The notes: generated from the sequence alone by a model not told the origin. A stretch of DNA of 64,000 nucleotides from Paenibacillus antarcticus (GCF_001637225.1 NZ_LVJI01000020.1:29200-93199), one strand, 5' to 3'. Counted from the first letter of the stretch, positions 51,802 to 61,634 are shown. A program made the numbers and translations.

Positions 51802-53347
51802 CGACGAACCAGGGGCCATAAAGACTCTGAAGTATTTACTGGATTGGAACGAGTATGGCTTTCAGATAGCGGGAGAGGCAGCAAACGGCAAGCAAGCTTT
51901 GGAGCTTTTGAACTCGAAAGTTTTCTCTTTAGTGATCAGCGATATTAAAATGCCTGTAATGGATGGGTTGGAACTGGTTAAGGAAATCAGAAAGTTCTCC
52001 CGAATTCCTATCATAATGATGAGTGGCTACGCAGAATTTGAATATGTTAAAAGGTGCCTCGAATACGGTGTGAAGGATTATTTGTTAAAGCCTGTAGAAG
52101 AGGATGAATTCTTGCCGCTTTTGCAAAATATTAAATTGGAAATTGAGCATCTGCAATTGATCGACAAACAGCTGTATCACGGTGTGCAAGCTATGCGAGA
52201 TCAAATCTTGAAAAAGTGGACACATGCATTGATTCGTGCAGAAGACGTTGTTGAACATTTTCCTTTGGTGGGTATATCGGGCTCTCCTAATAGTGCATTC
52301 TGTGCATTCAAAGTGCATATGGAATTTATGGATTCCCTCGACAATCGGTTAATGGAATCAGATGTTTTGCTGAAGCGCTTTGCTGTAAGGAATATTATTG
52401 AGGATGTTATTGGAGCTCAAGGATATGCATTTGAGGAAGATCATGATCATGTTGGTGTGTTGCTAATAGGACAACGGGATGGACTATCTGATGAGTATGT
52501 GAGAGAACAAGCTGAACAAATGCGGGAATGCATAGGTCTATTTGCAAAAGTACCTGTTACGATCGGTGTCGGTAGTATTGTGTATACTTTACAGAATGTA
52601 GTTGAATCTTTTCATAGAGCGGATAAAATGTTGGACATGCGGTTTCTTTTTGGCAAGAATAGTGTTCTATCGGGGGAAGCATCCAACCTGTCTGACTTGG
52701 AGGATTCGGTCACGAAACGCGACATTTCACATATCATTGACGCGCTAAAATGGAATGACACTATGGAAGCCAGTCAACTATTAGAAGATCGTTGGGTCCA
52801 ATTGATCCGCTGCCATTCCGAAGAATCGATGAAAGCGTTAGCACTTGAAATGTTCGTAGATTTGTACCGTGTTGTGAAAGAAAATGGTAATAGCCTCAAT
52901 ACTGTTTTTGCCACGCCATTGCAAGATTTCACAATGATCATGGAAGCCAAGACGATGGAGGAGTTGTTTCTGCTGGTAGAGGAGAGGTGTCTACTAGTCG
53001 CGGAGCACCTAAATAACAGAAAACAGCCGCAAGCATCACAAACGATAGAAACAGTTAAGAAGCTAGCCCATGAGCAATTCGCCCAGCAAATCTGCTTGAA
53101 GCAAATTGCTGAGCAGGTGTATATGAATCCGACTTATTTGGGGAGGCTCTTCAAATCGGAGGAGGGTATATCCTTCAATGAATATTTAATGAAGGTCAGA
53201 ATGGAGAAAGCAAAGACATATCTGCGAAATACCAACAACAAAATTTACAGCATCGGACTTGAGGTAGGGTATACGGATATCGATTGGTTTTACAAAAAGT
53301 TTAAGCAGTATACCGGAGTCAGCGCTGGAGAATTTCGATCTTCATAA
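51779..53347 (+). CDS. YesN-type response regulator, AraC output (galactan locus)
   Basis: The product has 522 residues from ATG 51779 (GAGAGGAGG upstream). The receiver (about 1-120) has DDE near 7-9, phospho-Asp in SDIKMPVMDGLEL near 55 and LLKPVEEDE. The long middle region is about 300 residues. The AraC DNA-binding domain (about 420-520) has IAEQVYMNPTYLGRLFKSEEG and YTDIDWFYKKFKQYTGV. It overlaps the kinase gene by 23 bp, so translation is coupled. Confidence 0.94.
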   Translation: MHQVLLIDDEPGAIKTLKYLLDWNEYGFQIAGEAANGKQALELLNSKVFSLVISDIKMPVMDGLELVKEIRKFSRIPIIMMSGYAEFEYVKRCLEYGVKDYLLKPVEEDEFLPLLQNIKLEIEHLQLIDKQLYHGVQAMRDQILKKWTHALIRAEDVVEHFPLVGISGSPNSAFCAFKVHMEFMDSLDNRLMESDVLLKRFAVRNIIEDVIGAQGYAFEEDHDHVGVLLIGQRDGLSDEYVREQAEQMRECIGLFAKVPVTIGVGSIVYTLQNVVESFHRADKMLDMRFLFGKNSVLSGEASNLSDLEDSVTKRDISHIIDALKWNDTMEASQLLEDRWVQLIRCHSEESMKALALEMFVDLYRVVKENGNSLNTVFATPLQDFTMIMEAKTMEELFLLVEERCLLVAEHLNNRKQPQASQTIETVKKLAHEQFAQQICLKQIAEQVYMNPTYLGRLFKSEEGISFNEYLMKVRMEKAKTYLRNTNNKIYSIGLEVGYTDIDWFYKKFKQYTGVSAGEFRSS

Positions 53348-53447
53348 TTCAAGAAGGGGTGATCGGTTGTATCTGTAAGGGGGTGATATGAAGAAGAGTC
53401 GAGATGAAGGAGAATGATGTGGAGTGAGAGGTAAGTATCACTATTTT

Positions 53448-53461
53448 TGTAAGCGCTTAAT
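53448..53461. promoter_or_regulatory. Catabolite-responsive element (cre)
   Basis: TGTAAGCGCTTAAT fits the CcpA consensus TGWAARCGYTWNCW at most positions and lies 30 bp before the galactanase-like gene, so glucose repression is expected. Confidence 0.7.
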
Positions 53462-53490
53462 CGTTAGAAAAATGGAGGAGGTAATAGGAT

Positions 53491-54939
53491 ATGTCCATAA
53501 CAAAGTCTTTCAAATGGATGGTGGTCGTGTTGCTAATGGCAGCAATGATCATCCCTACCGAAGTAATGGCGGCGAGTAAAACGATTCTTCCAGGCATAAA
53601 GTGGTATGATACATCTGGGAATTTGATTCAGGCTCATGGTGGTGGGATGATCCAGGTTGGGAACAAATATTACTGGGTAGGTGAGAATAAGACGGGCATC
53701 ACGGATAGTGGACGATTTAGGGGCGTTAGTCTTTATTCGACAACGAATTTCGCGGATTTCACTTATGAAGGGGAAGCTTTGACTCCCCAGTCCACAGGTG
53801 ACTTAACGTTGGACCGAATCGTCGAAAGACCGAAAATTATTTACAATGACAGCACCAGCAAGTATGTGATGTATATGCATATTGATGATTCTTGCTATTG
53901 TGATGCAAAAGTTGGCGTAGCTACTAGTTCATCTATTACCGGCCCATGGACCTATCATGGCTCCTATCGACCGCTTGATCATGAGATTCGAGATATGACA
54001 ATTTGGAAAGATACGGATGGAACGGCCTATTTGATAGGTGCGACAGATGTCAATGCGAATTTCGCTATTTTCAAATTAAGTTCGGATTATTTGAGTGTTA
54101 CCAATCTAGTCTATCAATGGAATGATGTCTACCTGGAAGCGCCGGCAGTTGTGAAGGATAACGGGAAGTATTTCATCCTGACATCCAGACAAAAGGGGTG
54201 GACGCCGACCATTCAGAAATACGTCAGCGCAACATCTATGTCGGGTGCATGGTCTGACTGGCAGACAGTGGGGAATAGTAATAATTATCAGTCACAATCC
54301 ACGTTTGTGTTGCCAATTCAAGGCACAACCGGTATGACTTATCTATACATGGCAGATCGCTGGAATCCTTCGAATCTGCAAGATTCTCGATATATATGGT
54401 TGCCACTCAAAATTGAGGGAACCATACTGAGTTATGGATATTTCGACCAATGGAACCTGGATGCCACTGCAGGTGCGTTTAGCACTCCTTCGAGCTTCAC
54501 TGGAGTGACTCAGAATACCTGGTACAAGATCAAAAACTTGAAAAGCGGTTTATTATTAGATATCAGTGGTCAATCTACTTCCGATGGAGCCCCAGCTATT
54601 CAATATACGGATAACGGCGGATGGAATCAGCAATGGAAGTTCGTGCCTATCGGTAATGGATACTACCAAATCATTAATAGGTATAGCGGCAAAGCATTAG
54701 ATGTCGCTACTGGAACGATGATACCGGGTAATCAACTTGTACAATCGAGCATCGTTGATAGCTTGTCCCAGCAATGGTCATTGCAAGCCACAGCGGGTGG
54801 AACCTTCAAAATGATGAACGTAAATAGCTTGAAGGCTGCAGATGTAAGTGGTGCGTCCACTAGCCCAAGCGGTCAAGTGATTCAATGGGACGATCAGTTG
54901 CAGAATAACCAACAATGGTCGATTACAATCGCCAACTAA
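53491..54939 (+). CDS. Secreted GH43 galactanase-like enzyme with ricin-type domain
   Basis: The product has 482 residues. It has a signal peptide (1-28, ending EVMAAS), a five-bladed GH43 propeller (about 35-325) and a ricin-type beta-trefoil (about 345-482) with QW motifs (NQQWKFV, SQQWSLQ, NQQWSIT) that binds carbohydrate. AHGGGMIQVGNKYYWVGENK, ERPKIIYN, IRDMTIW and YLEAPAVVK closely follow exo-beta-1,3-galactanases (GH43 subfamily 24), such as the one from Phanerochaete. It would release galactose or side-chain oligosaccharides from the beta-1,3-galactan backbone of arabinogalactan proteins. A cre site lies upstream. Confidence 0.85.
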   Translation: MSITKSFKWMVVVLLMAAMIIPTEVMAASKTILPGIKWYDTSGNLIQAHGGGMIQVGNKYYWVGENKTGITDSGRFRGVSLYSTTNFADFTYEGEALTPQSTGDLTLDRIVERPKIIYNDSTSKYVMYMHIDDSCYCDAKVGVATSSSITGPWTYHGSYRPLDHEIRDMTIWKDTDGTAYLIGATDVNANFAIFKLSSDYLSVTNLVYQWNDVYLEAPAVVKDNGKYFILTSRQKGWTPTIQKYVSATSMSGAWSDWQTVGNSNNYQSQSTFVLPIQGTTGMTYLYMADRWNPSNLQDSRYIWLPLKIEGTILSYGYFDQWNLDATAGAFSTPSSFTGVTQNTWYKIKNLKSGLLLDISGQSTSDGAPAIQYTDNGGWNQQWKFVPIGNGYYQIINRYSGKALDVATGTMIPGNQLVQSSIVDSLSQQWSLQATAGGTFKMMNVNSLKAADVSGASTSPSGQVIQWDDQLQNNQQWSITIAN

Positions 54940-55205
54940 CACAATCTGGTATTCGCAATCGGGTGAAGAGCAGTTTTTTGTACTGATTCATGATCCACAG
55001 GAGCTGTATAATGCAATCCGTGATGAGGATCAACAGCAGCGGATTGTATACTGGCGTACTGTGCTCATACATGAGTTGGGCGGACGCCAAGAGGGGTATT
55101 CGGACGGCAAACAGCTGATTATGGGCCGGAAACCTGCCGCAGTTCTTTCGCATATCTATAAATAAAAGGTATGCGCTTACATTGAAATGAATCCGGGTTA
55201 AAGAC
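54940..55205. other. Gap with an orphan coding-like fragment and a second cre-like site
   Basis: An open frame on the plus strand from about 54941 to the TAA at 55163-55165 (EEQFFVLIHDPQELYNAIRD, ending AVLSHIYK) has no start or ribosome site and overlaps nothing else; it looks like the C-terminus of a lost gene I do not recognise. A cre-like site, TGTAAGCGCATACC on the minus strand (55168-55181), lies before the fucosidase gene. Confidence 0.4.
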
Positions 55206-55324
55206 GTTTAGCGTGGATCAGGCTGCGGACACATTCCTGGAGTTTCGGGGCTATCAGGATTTCATAAAAACTTCAAGGATATACGGGTGTTAGCACCGGT
55301 GAGTATCGTACAAATACAAGATAG
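55206..55324 (+). pseudogene. AraC-type regulator C-terminal fragment
   Basis: The segment reads SVDQAA, then FRGYQDFIK, and in a shifted frame GYTGVSTGEYRTNTR with a TAG at 55322-55324. This is the end of a YesN-type AraC DNA-binding domain; compare YTDIDWFYKKFKQYTGVSAGEFR at the end of the intact regulator. Only the last ~35 codons survive, with a frameshift. It suggests loss of an additional regulator gene from this locus. Confidence 0.75.
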
Positions 55325-55342
55325 AGAGAATGAGGTGCTCTT

Positions 55343-56593
55343 ATGATAGTCAATTCGATGATAAAGCCTACCCCCAAACAACTCGCCTACCAGGAATGGG
55401 AGTTCGGCTTGTTTGTGCATTTTGGTCTGAGAACTTTTTATGAAGGTTATGTTGATTTTGATACCAGAGAAATGTCCCTATCTGTATTTAACCCGATCCA
55501 TTTAGATTGTGAGCAATGGATACGTACTGCGAAAGAAGCTGGAATGAAGTATGCCGTATTAACGGCTAAACACCATGATGGATTCTCTAACTGGCCTTCA
55601 AAGTACACGGACTTCTCCGTAGCGCAATCCTCATGGAAAGAGGGGAAAGGGGATGTCGTTAAGGAGTTCATGGATGCTTGTCGTAAATATGATATGAAAC
55701 CTGGATTATACTATTCTCCATTTGACGGGTCTGCAGGTGTATATCAGAATGCAAAGGCTTACGATGATTATTTCGTTAATCAAATTACAGAGTTGTTAGG
55801 TAACTATGGAGACATAGATATCCTTTGGTTCGACGGCTGCGGTTCTGAAGATCATGAATATGATTGGGTACGAATTATCGATGAAATTCGCCGTCTTCAA
55901 CCGAATATATCCATTTTTAATATGGGAGATCCTGATTTTCGGTGGGTAGGGAATGAGGATGGAATTGCGCCACTTCCTTGTTGGAATGTTGTGGATTCGA
56001 CCGAATTTTCTATATTAACCGAACAGAAGGAAGTGTTAGGTGAACAATTGTGGTTACCAGCTGAATGTGATGTACGGATGCGTGAGAATTGGTTCTATAG
56101 CGATAATGATGAGCACACCGTCAAAAGTCTAGACCAGCTTATGGGCTTATACTATTATTCCGTAGGACGGGGCGCTAACCTATTGCTGAATATTGGTCCA
56201 GATCGACAAGGATTACTACCGACTAAAGACGCTAGTCATTTACAAGCGATGGGAGAGGAAATTCGTAGAAGATTTGAGAATCCTATTGCAACGTTGAAAC
56301 AATGTATGCAGAACAAACTGGAATGGATTTATGAGCCGACGCATCCACATCTGCTTGACCATATTGTTATTCAAGAAGATTTAACTCTTGGAGAACATGT
56401 CCGTAACTTTCAAATCAGTGTTATTACCGAAAAAACGAAGCGGCCGTTTACGGTATATGAAGGACAAAATATTGGACATAAGGCGATTATTCGGATTCCT
56501 TCAATTAAAGTTCAAGGTGTAATTCTCACCGTTACGAAGACGGAAGGTCTGCCTTCCATTCATGACATGTCATTCTATTATGTTGGGGAGTAG
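55343..56593 (+). CDS. Alpha-L-fucosidase, GH29
   Basis: The product has 416 residues with no signal peptide, so it is cytoplasmic. GH29 motifs: FGLFVHFGLRTFY near 17-29, TAKHHDGFSNW near 74, and the nucleophile Asp in DILWFDGCG near 155. YYSVGRGANLLLNIGPDRQGLLP completes the barrel. It removes L-fucose from imported oligosaccharides. GAGGTG precedes ATG 55343. It follows a regulator fragment and lies downstream of the galactanase gene and a cre-like site, so it likely acts on fragments brought in by the ABC transporter. Confidence 0.93.
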   Translation: MIVNSMIKPTPKQLAYQEWEFGLFVHFGLRTFYEGYVDFDTREMSLSVFNPIHLDCEQWIRTAKEAGMKYAVLTAKHHDGFSNWPSKYTDFSVAQSSWKEGKGDVVKEFMDACRKYDMKPGLYYSPFDGSAGVYQNAKAYDDYFVNQITELLGNYGDIDILWFDGCGSEDHEYDWVRIIDEIRRLQPNISIFNMGDPDFRWVGNEDGIAPLPCWNVVDSTEFSILTEQKEVLGEQLWLPAECDVRMRENWFYSDNDEHTVKSLDQLMGLYYYSVGRGANLLLNIGPDRQGLLPTKDASHLQAMGEEIRRRFENPIATLKQCMQNKLEWIYEPTHPHLLDHIVIQEDLTLGEHVRNFQISVITEKTKRPFTVYEGQNIGHKAIIRIPSIKVQGVILTVTKTEGLPSIHDMSFYYVGE

Positions 56594-56934
56594 CGGGATG
56601 GATCAATAATTAAAGTTTAATCGTGAGGGATTCAATTACACGAAGGATCCAGAGCGTTCGATACTTAGCTACCTCTTAGTGATAGAATGGTCATACATGA
56701 TCAGCCTGTACATACGCAAGACACCGGTAATTACCGAGTATACTAGTCATGAAGAAAGACTTCTACGAATGTGTAGAAGTCTTTTCTGTTTTGTGAAAAA
56801 AACCAGTTAATGCTGTATAATAAAAGTATGCTTAGTGGTAAAGCAAAAAGTAGAGTTGTAAATGAATAAGTTATCAAAATAAAATAAAATAAGATTGGGA
56901 ATCTAGAAATAACCTTACAGAAACGATGGTGTTT
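56594..56934. other. Gap after fucosidase
   Basis: It has a strong terminator at 56754-56788 and an AT-rich stretch (about 56800-56925) that probably holds the promoter of the next gene. No gene is seen. Confidence 0.45.
56754..56788 (+). terminator. Terminator of the galactan/fucosidase locus
   Basis: AAAGACTTCTAC pairs with GTAGAAGTCTTT, followed by TCTGTTTTG. Confidence 0.85.
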
Positions 56935-57591
56935 ATGAAAATTAAAATTGAAAATAATATTATAGAATATAATGTTCAATATGGTCATAGAACGAAGATT
57001 ACGATTCATATGGATGCGGCAGGGCTCGTTACGGCTAAAGTTCCTAACGATGCAAGTGAACAGAGTATTATTAGAGCTGTGCAACAACAAGGCAAGTGGA
57101 TACTAGAGAAGTCACGTCAGATTGCTTTAGTTCAAGAAGCTCACAATACGAGAGAGTACGAAGATGAGGGCAAGTTCCTTTATCTTGGCAAAGAGTGCTC
57201 GCTTAATGAATTAATCGAGACGCATGAATTACAAGAAGAAGAACTACAAAAAAATCTTAAGAAGTTCTATTTCGCAAGCTGTAAGAAGATTATTGGGGAA
57301 CGAATCAAAAATTATCAAACACAATTGGGTGTAAAGCCCCCTAAATCAATTGAGATCGTGGAGTCTAATACCAAATGGGGTAGTTGTAGTGCAGATAAAA
57401 AAATAACGTTTAATTATCGTCTGGCCATGGCTCCAATTGAAGTGATAGATTATGTGATCATTCATGAACTATGTCATCTGATGCATATGAATCATGATCG
57501 ATCATTTTGGAGACGTGTGGGTAGCATAATGCCCGATTATAAGGAAAAAGAAGAGTATTTAGCTAGGAATGGACGATCCATGACGCTTTAA
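56935..57591 (+). CDS. YgjP-type (M48-like, DUF45) metallopeptidase
   Basis: The product has 218 residues from ATG 56935 (MKIKIENNIIEYNV); ATG 56926 is an alternative and neither has a good ribosome site. Zinc motif IIHELCHLMHMNH (HExxH-x3-H) near 178-190; NTKWGSCSADKKITFNYRLA is the conserved segment before it. This family (YgjP/WLM-like, DUF45) includes restriction-system-associated metallopeptidases, but here it stands alone. No restriction or methylase gene is in the window. Confidence 0.9.
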   Translation: MKIKIENNIIEYNVQYGHRTKITIHMDAAGLVTAKVPNDASEQSIIRAVQQQGKWILEKSRQIALVQEAHNTREYEDEGKFLYLGKECSLNELIETHELQEEELQKNLKKFYFASCKKIIGERIKNYQTQLGVKPPKSIEIVESNTKWGSCSADKKITFNYRLAMAPIEVIDYVIIHELCHLMHMNHDRSFWRRVGSIMPDYKEKEEYLARNGRSMTL

Positions 57592-57759
57592 TTAGGACGG
57601 TTGCATTTTGAAAAAAATGTAGCCGTTTTTGTTATTACCTACGAGATTATTGGCGTAACACTCTTCACAGCACTCTTTGTATAGTAGTGGTATAATATGC
57701 AAAGTAGTTCGACCCTAAACGATGAATCTCGACATATTCCAGGCAAAGAAGATGATACG

Positions 57760-59154
57760 GTGAATATACGAAGACCGAATATTAAACTTAAAACAGTTTT
57801 TTTGCTAAACAAGTATTTTACTGGGGACTCGATGGATTACAAACAAATTATTGCAATCATTATTCCCATTTTTGTAGACCAAGCTTTTATTATTCTGATG
57901 AGCTTGCTGAATACTGCGATGATAAGTTCCTCGGGGATTGCAGCAGTTAGTGCTGTGAGTATGGTAGATTCGCTGAATATTTTCTTGATTAATGTATTTG
58001 TCGCGGTGGCGACAGGTGGTACGGTCATTGTGGCGCAATATAAAGGTAGTGGGAATCAAGAGATGGTAGCGAAAGCTGCTTCGCAAGCCATAACTGCAGT
58101 TGCCATGTTATCCGTGCTGATTAGTACGTTCGTTATCGTGTTCCATACACCTACCTTAAATTTACTATTTGGCAATGCGGATGCTGAAGTATTTAACAAT
58201 GCAAAGATTTTTCTTATCGGTAGTTGTATCTCTTATCCATTTATAGCGATATTTCAAGCAGTGAGTGGCGTACTTCGCGGGGTTGCAGAGACCAAAGCGT
58301 GCTTGGGTTTATCACTAATAATGAATATAACTTACTTATGTTTAAATATCGTGTTAATCAGTATTTTTGATATGGGTGTCATGGGGCTAGTGATCTCGAT
58401 GATTCTAGCAAGAGTATTGGGAATGGTTACTTCGTTGATCTATTTGACGAAATATAATCATACGTTAGGTTTCAAATTAAGAAATGCACTAAGATTGAAT
58501 TTTTCGATTCTAAAGAAAATTATGTTCATTGGGATTCCATTTGCAGCAGAACAGATGTTTTTCAATGGCGGTAAACTATTGACGCAGACGTTTATTGTTC
58601 AGTTAGGGACGATTGCAATGACAGTGAACGCGATCAGCGGCTCGATATCACTATTATTTCAGATCGGGGGGAGTGCACTCAGCGTTGCCGTCGTAACGGT
58701 TGTCGGTCAGTGTATCGGGCGAAAGAACGTTGAGGATGCAAGGAAGTTCATTAAATCTTTTCTCGGACTTTCCACGGTGTTCTTCGTGATCGTAACGTTA
58801 ATCATATTGCCATTGTTCCCATTGATTGTGAAATTGTTCTCTCCACCAGAAGACATTATACCTTCGATTTTTGCACTTACATTGTTAATATCAATTGCTC
58901 AACCTTTATTATGGTCATTTAGCTTCGTTCTACCTTCAGCCTTACGAGCAGCTGGAGATTCGAAATATACGTCGATCACTTCGCTGTTATCTATGTGGGC
59001 GTTCCGCGTCATACTAGGGTATATTTTAGGGATTACACTTGGTTTCGGTATTATGGGTGTATGGGTAGCTATGGTTGCTGAATGGGGCGTTCGTGGATTG
59101 ATCTTTGGATTACGATTCAAAGGGGATAAATGGTATGCGCATAAGTTGATTTAA
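57760..59154 (+). CDS. MATE family multidrug efflux transporter
   Basis: The product is about 465 residues with 12 membrane helices in two MATE halves. MDYKQIIAIIIPIFVDQAFI near 25-44, ISSSGIAAVSAVSMVDSLN, and VVTVVGQCIGRKNVEDARKF in the second half. It exports drugs or metabolites with Na+ or H+. The open frame begins at ATG 57697, but TATAAT at 57691-57696 directly abuts it, so transcription probably starts inside that frame and a downstream start such as GTG 57760 or ATG 57832 is likelier; the precise start is uncertain. A terminator follows. Confidence 0.88.
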   Translation: MNIRRPNIKLKTVFLLNKYFTGDSMDYKQIIAIIIPIFVDQAFIILMSLLNTAMISSSGIAAVSAVSMVDSLNIFLINVFVAVATGGTVIVAQYKGSGNQEMVAKAASQAITAVAMLSVLISTFVIVFHTPTLNLLFGNADAEVFNNAKIFLIGSCISYPFIAIFQAVSGVLRGVAETKACLGLSLIMNITYLCLNIVLISIFDMGVMGLVISMILARVLGMVTSLIYLTKYNHTLGFKLRNALRLNFSILKKIMFIGIPFAAEQMFFNGGKLLTQTFIVQLGTIAMTVNAISGSISLLFQIGGSALSVAVVTVVGQCIGRKNVEDARKFIKSFLGLSTVFFVIVTLIILPLFPLIVKLFSPPEDIIPSIFALTLLISIAQPLLWSFSFVLPSALRAAGDSKYTSITSLLSMWAFRVILGYILGITLGFGIMGVWVAMVAEWGVRGLIFGLRFKGDKWYAHKLI

Positions 59155-59183
59155 ATGAAATATGGTTCTTTCACCTCGTTCCT

Positions 59184-59210
59184 GAGCTGTCTAATCGACA
59201 GCTCTTTTTT
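59184..59210 (+). terminator. Terminator of the MATE gene
   Basis: GAGCTGTC-TAAT-C-GACAGCTC followed by TTTTTT. Confidence 0.9.
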
Positions 59211-59395
59211 GCTCTACTGTGACATAAATAGATATATTTATTCTAGTGAGAAGCGCCCTAATGAAGTCATGGTTATTTGTGTTTTGATATTATAGGTCAG
59301 GTTAATTTATACTTGCAGTACGATGACGAAATAGTCAAGATAAGTGCGTCAGGGTTTCATAATCAATCCTATAACAAGTGAAGGAGGATTAATCC

Positions 59396-60088
59396 ATGAC
59401 GAAAGTGCTCATAGTAGATGATGAAGTTAGCATTGCTAGCGCCTTAGCTTATGCGCTTCGCAGAGAAGGATATACGGTAGAAACGGCAGGAGATGGGCAA
59501 GAGGCTCTTGATCGAGTAGAAATATTCAAGCCTGATGTGATGGTGCTGGATGTGATGATGCCACGACTCAGTGGATATGATGTCTGTCGTAAGCTTGCAG
59601 ATCGACAACAACGACCGGCGATTCTTCTATTGACCGTTAAGAATGATATTGTAGATAAAGTGTTAGGGCTAGAGCTTGGTGCAGATGATTATATGACGAA
59701 ACCTTTCGATATACGGGAAATCACGGCTAGAGTGAAGGCATTATCGCGTAGACGTGTTAATGATGCCGTAGGACAATTGTCCCGCAATCAAGAGGAGATT
59801 CAACTGGCGAGCCTCAACATAGAATTGTTCAGTCGCACAGTTCGCATGGAGGGGCAACAGCTTGATCTTACGCCGAAAGAATTTGATTTACTTGTGCTAC
59901 TGGCACGTAATCCTGAGCGTGTATATTCCAGAGAAGCGTTACTTGAGCAAGTATGGGATATGAATTTTGTGGGTGGGACACGTACGGTTGATATTCACGT
60001 GCAGAGATTACGCAAGAAACTGGGTGAACTGCACGGAGTGATCCAAACGGTATATGGCATTGGATACAAAAGTACGGAGACTACATAA
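59396..60088 (+). CDS. OmpR/PhoB-type response regulator
   Basis: The product has 230 residues from ATG 59396 (AAGGAGG upstream). The receiver (1-120) has DDE near 7-9, phospho-Asp in VLDVMMPRLSG near 51, and TKPF near 102; the winged helix (about 135-228) has LTPKEFDLLVLLARNP and RTVDIHVQRLRKKL. It pairs with the kinase that begins 1 bp after its stop codon. A tandem 11-bp repeat upstream of the lipoprotein gene (61705-61726) is a likely target. Confidence 0.95.
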   Translation: MTKVLIVDDEVSIASALAYALRREGYTVETAGDGQEALDRVEIFKPDVMVLDVMMPRLSGYDVCRKLADRQQRPAILLLTVKNDIVDKVLGLELGADDYMTKPFDIREITARVKALSRRRVNDAVGQLSRNQEEIQLASLNIELFSRTVRMEGQQLDLTPKEFDLLVLLARNPERVYSREALLEQVWDMNFVGGTRTVDIHVQRLRKKLGELHGVIQTVYGIGYKSTETT

Positions 60089-60089
60089 T

Positions 60090-61592
60090 ATGAAGAGAAA
60101 AATAAACATAGGCTTAAAGGGCAAGCTAGCGTTGCTACTTGCCTTGTTGCTTACATCTGTTCTGGTTGTGCTCAGTACCATGGTGCTTGCGGGAATACGT
60201 GAGGATCAACGTAATCGTTTGGAACAGTCATTTGCTCATGAATCGGCAAATGCTAATTTGAGAGTGAGGCAGGAATTCCTGACGGGAACAAGAATAACGC
60301 CAGATCTATTCATGCAACGGAGCGCACAGCGGCTAGCGGTTGATCTGGGTGCACAGAGCGGTATGGCGATCACGCTATATAAAGCTGACGGCTCGTTCGC
60401 AGGCACTTCACTTCCGATTCAGGCTAGAACAGATGTTAAGGATGGGCTCGAATATACCGCGAAGGGACAGTCTGTCTATATAACAGAAGGAGAACAACTG
60501 CTGTATTTGGCTCCACTATATAATGCAGATGAGCGACTTGGGACTGTACAATTTCATGCATCGCTTGCAGATCAATATGCCTTCTATTCACGGATTCAGA
60601 ACTTATTCATTGTTACTGGTGCAGCAGTTCTAGTAGCGGGATTCTTAATCGGATACTTGTATGTCAGGCGCCAGGTGAATGTGATTGCGAAATTGAACAA
60701 TGCCGCTAAACAGATTGGGGAAGGAAAGTATCTCATTGTTCCTCCGGTAAAGAGAAGGGACGAGCTGGGAGAGCTTGCTCAAGGAATTTACGAGATGAGC
60801 GGAAGTATCGCAACCTCGCTCAGCCAGCTTACGGAAGAAAAGTTGAAGTTACTGGACGCTATCGTACGATTACAAGAGTTGGAACAGCAACAGAAACAGT
60901 TCATCGGTAATATTAGCCATGAGCTGAAGACACCACTGACTTCAATTCTAGCGTATGCTGATCTCCTAGAGATCTATCGTGATGATCCATCACTATTGGA
61001 AGAAGCCAGAATGCAAATTGGTAAGGAAGCGGAACGCTTATATGGACTGATAGAGATAGCGCTACAGTTATCGTCCATGGATATCTATGAATTCGAGACA
61101 AAGGCGAAAGTTGTTGAGGTGTTGCCACTGCTTCAAGAAGCGGTGAACCGCCTTCAGATAAAGGCGGAAAGACATGGGGTCACGATGGAAGCTCATTTAA
61201 GAGAAGGAACGGTATGGGCTGATCCGGAGAATATGATGCATATGGTGCTTAATGTACTAGATAACGCTGTGAAATATAACAAGCCTGGCGGAACAGTTAC
61301 CCTTTCTAACCATTTGGTGAAAGGTTCAAACAGCGAAGGGTATATGGTAATAGAAGTAGTGGATACGGGTATCGGCATTCCAATGGAAGCGCACAGCAGG
61401 ATATTTGATCCCTTCTATACGGTAAGCGGTGATCGGTCTAGGGCGCATGGAGGCACGGGACTCGGATTGTCCCTTGTGCGCAGTCTAGCTGAGAAGCAGA
61501 ATGGCTTAGTTAGGCTCGTGAGTTCTGGACCGAGCGGTTCGCGTTTTGAAATCAAACTACCAATGGATCATCTGAATACAGACGGACGATGA
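60090..61592 (+). CDS. Sensor histidine kinase (EnvZ/PhoR type)
   Basis: The product has 500 residues from ATG 60090 (MKRKINIGLKGKLALLLALL); the frame opens further upstream but GGAG lies 10 bp before this ATG. Helices near 13-33 and 165-185 enclose an extracellular sensor (about 35-160), followed by HAMP (about 187-240), the His box GNISHELKTPLTS near 282, and the ATP domain with LDNAVKYN, DTGIGIP and GGTGLGLSLV. It phosphorylates the regulator encoded immediately upstream (1 bp gap). Confidence 0.95.
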   Translation: MKRKINIGLKGKLALLLALLLTSVLVVLSTMVLAGIREDQRNRLEQSFAHESANANLRVRQEFLTGTRITPDLFMQRSAQRLAVDLGAQSGMAITLYKADGSFAGTSLPIQARTDVKDGLEYTAKGQSVYITEGEQLLYLAPLYNADERLGTVQFHASLADQYAFYSRIQNLFIVTGAAVLVAGFLIGYLYVRRQVNVIAKLNNAAKQIGEGKYLIVPPVKRRDELGELAQGIYEMSGSIATSLSQLTEEKLKLLDAIVRLQELEQQQKQFIGNISHELKTPLTSILAYADLLEIYRDDPSLLEEARMQIGKEAERLYGLIEIALQLSSMDIYEFETKAKVVEVLPLLQEAVNRLQIKAERHGVTMEAHLREGTVWADPENMMHMVLNVLDNAVKYNKPGGTVTLSNHLVKGSNSEGYMVIEVVDTGIGIPMEAHSRIFDPFYTVSGDRSRAHGGTGLGLSLVRSLAEKQNGLVRLVSSGPSGSRFEIKLPMDHLNTDGR

Positions 61593-61601
61593 CGATACAT
61601 G

Positions 61602-61634
61602 AAAGTCCAGACTATATGGAGTCTGGGCTTTATT
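61602..61634 (+). terminator. Terminator after the histidine kinase gene
   Basis: AAAGTCCAGACT pairs with AGTCTGGGCTTT, followed by ATTATATTC. Confidence 0.75.
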
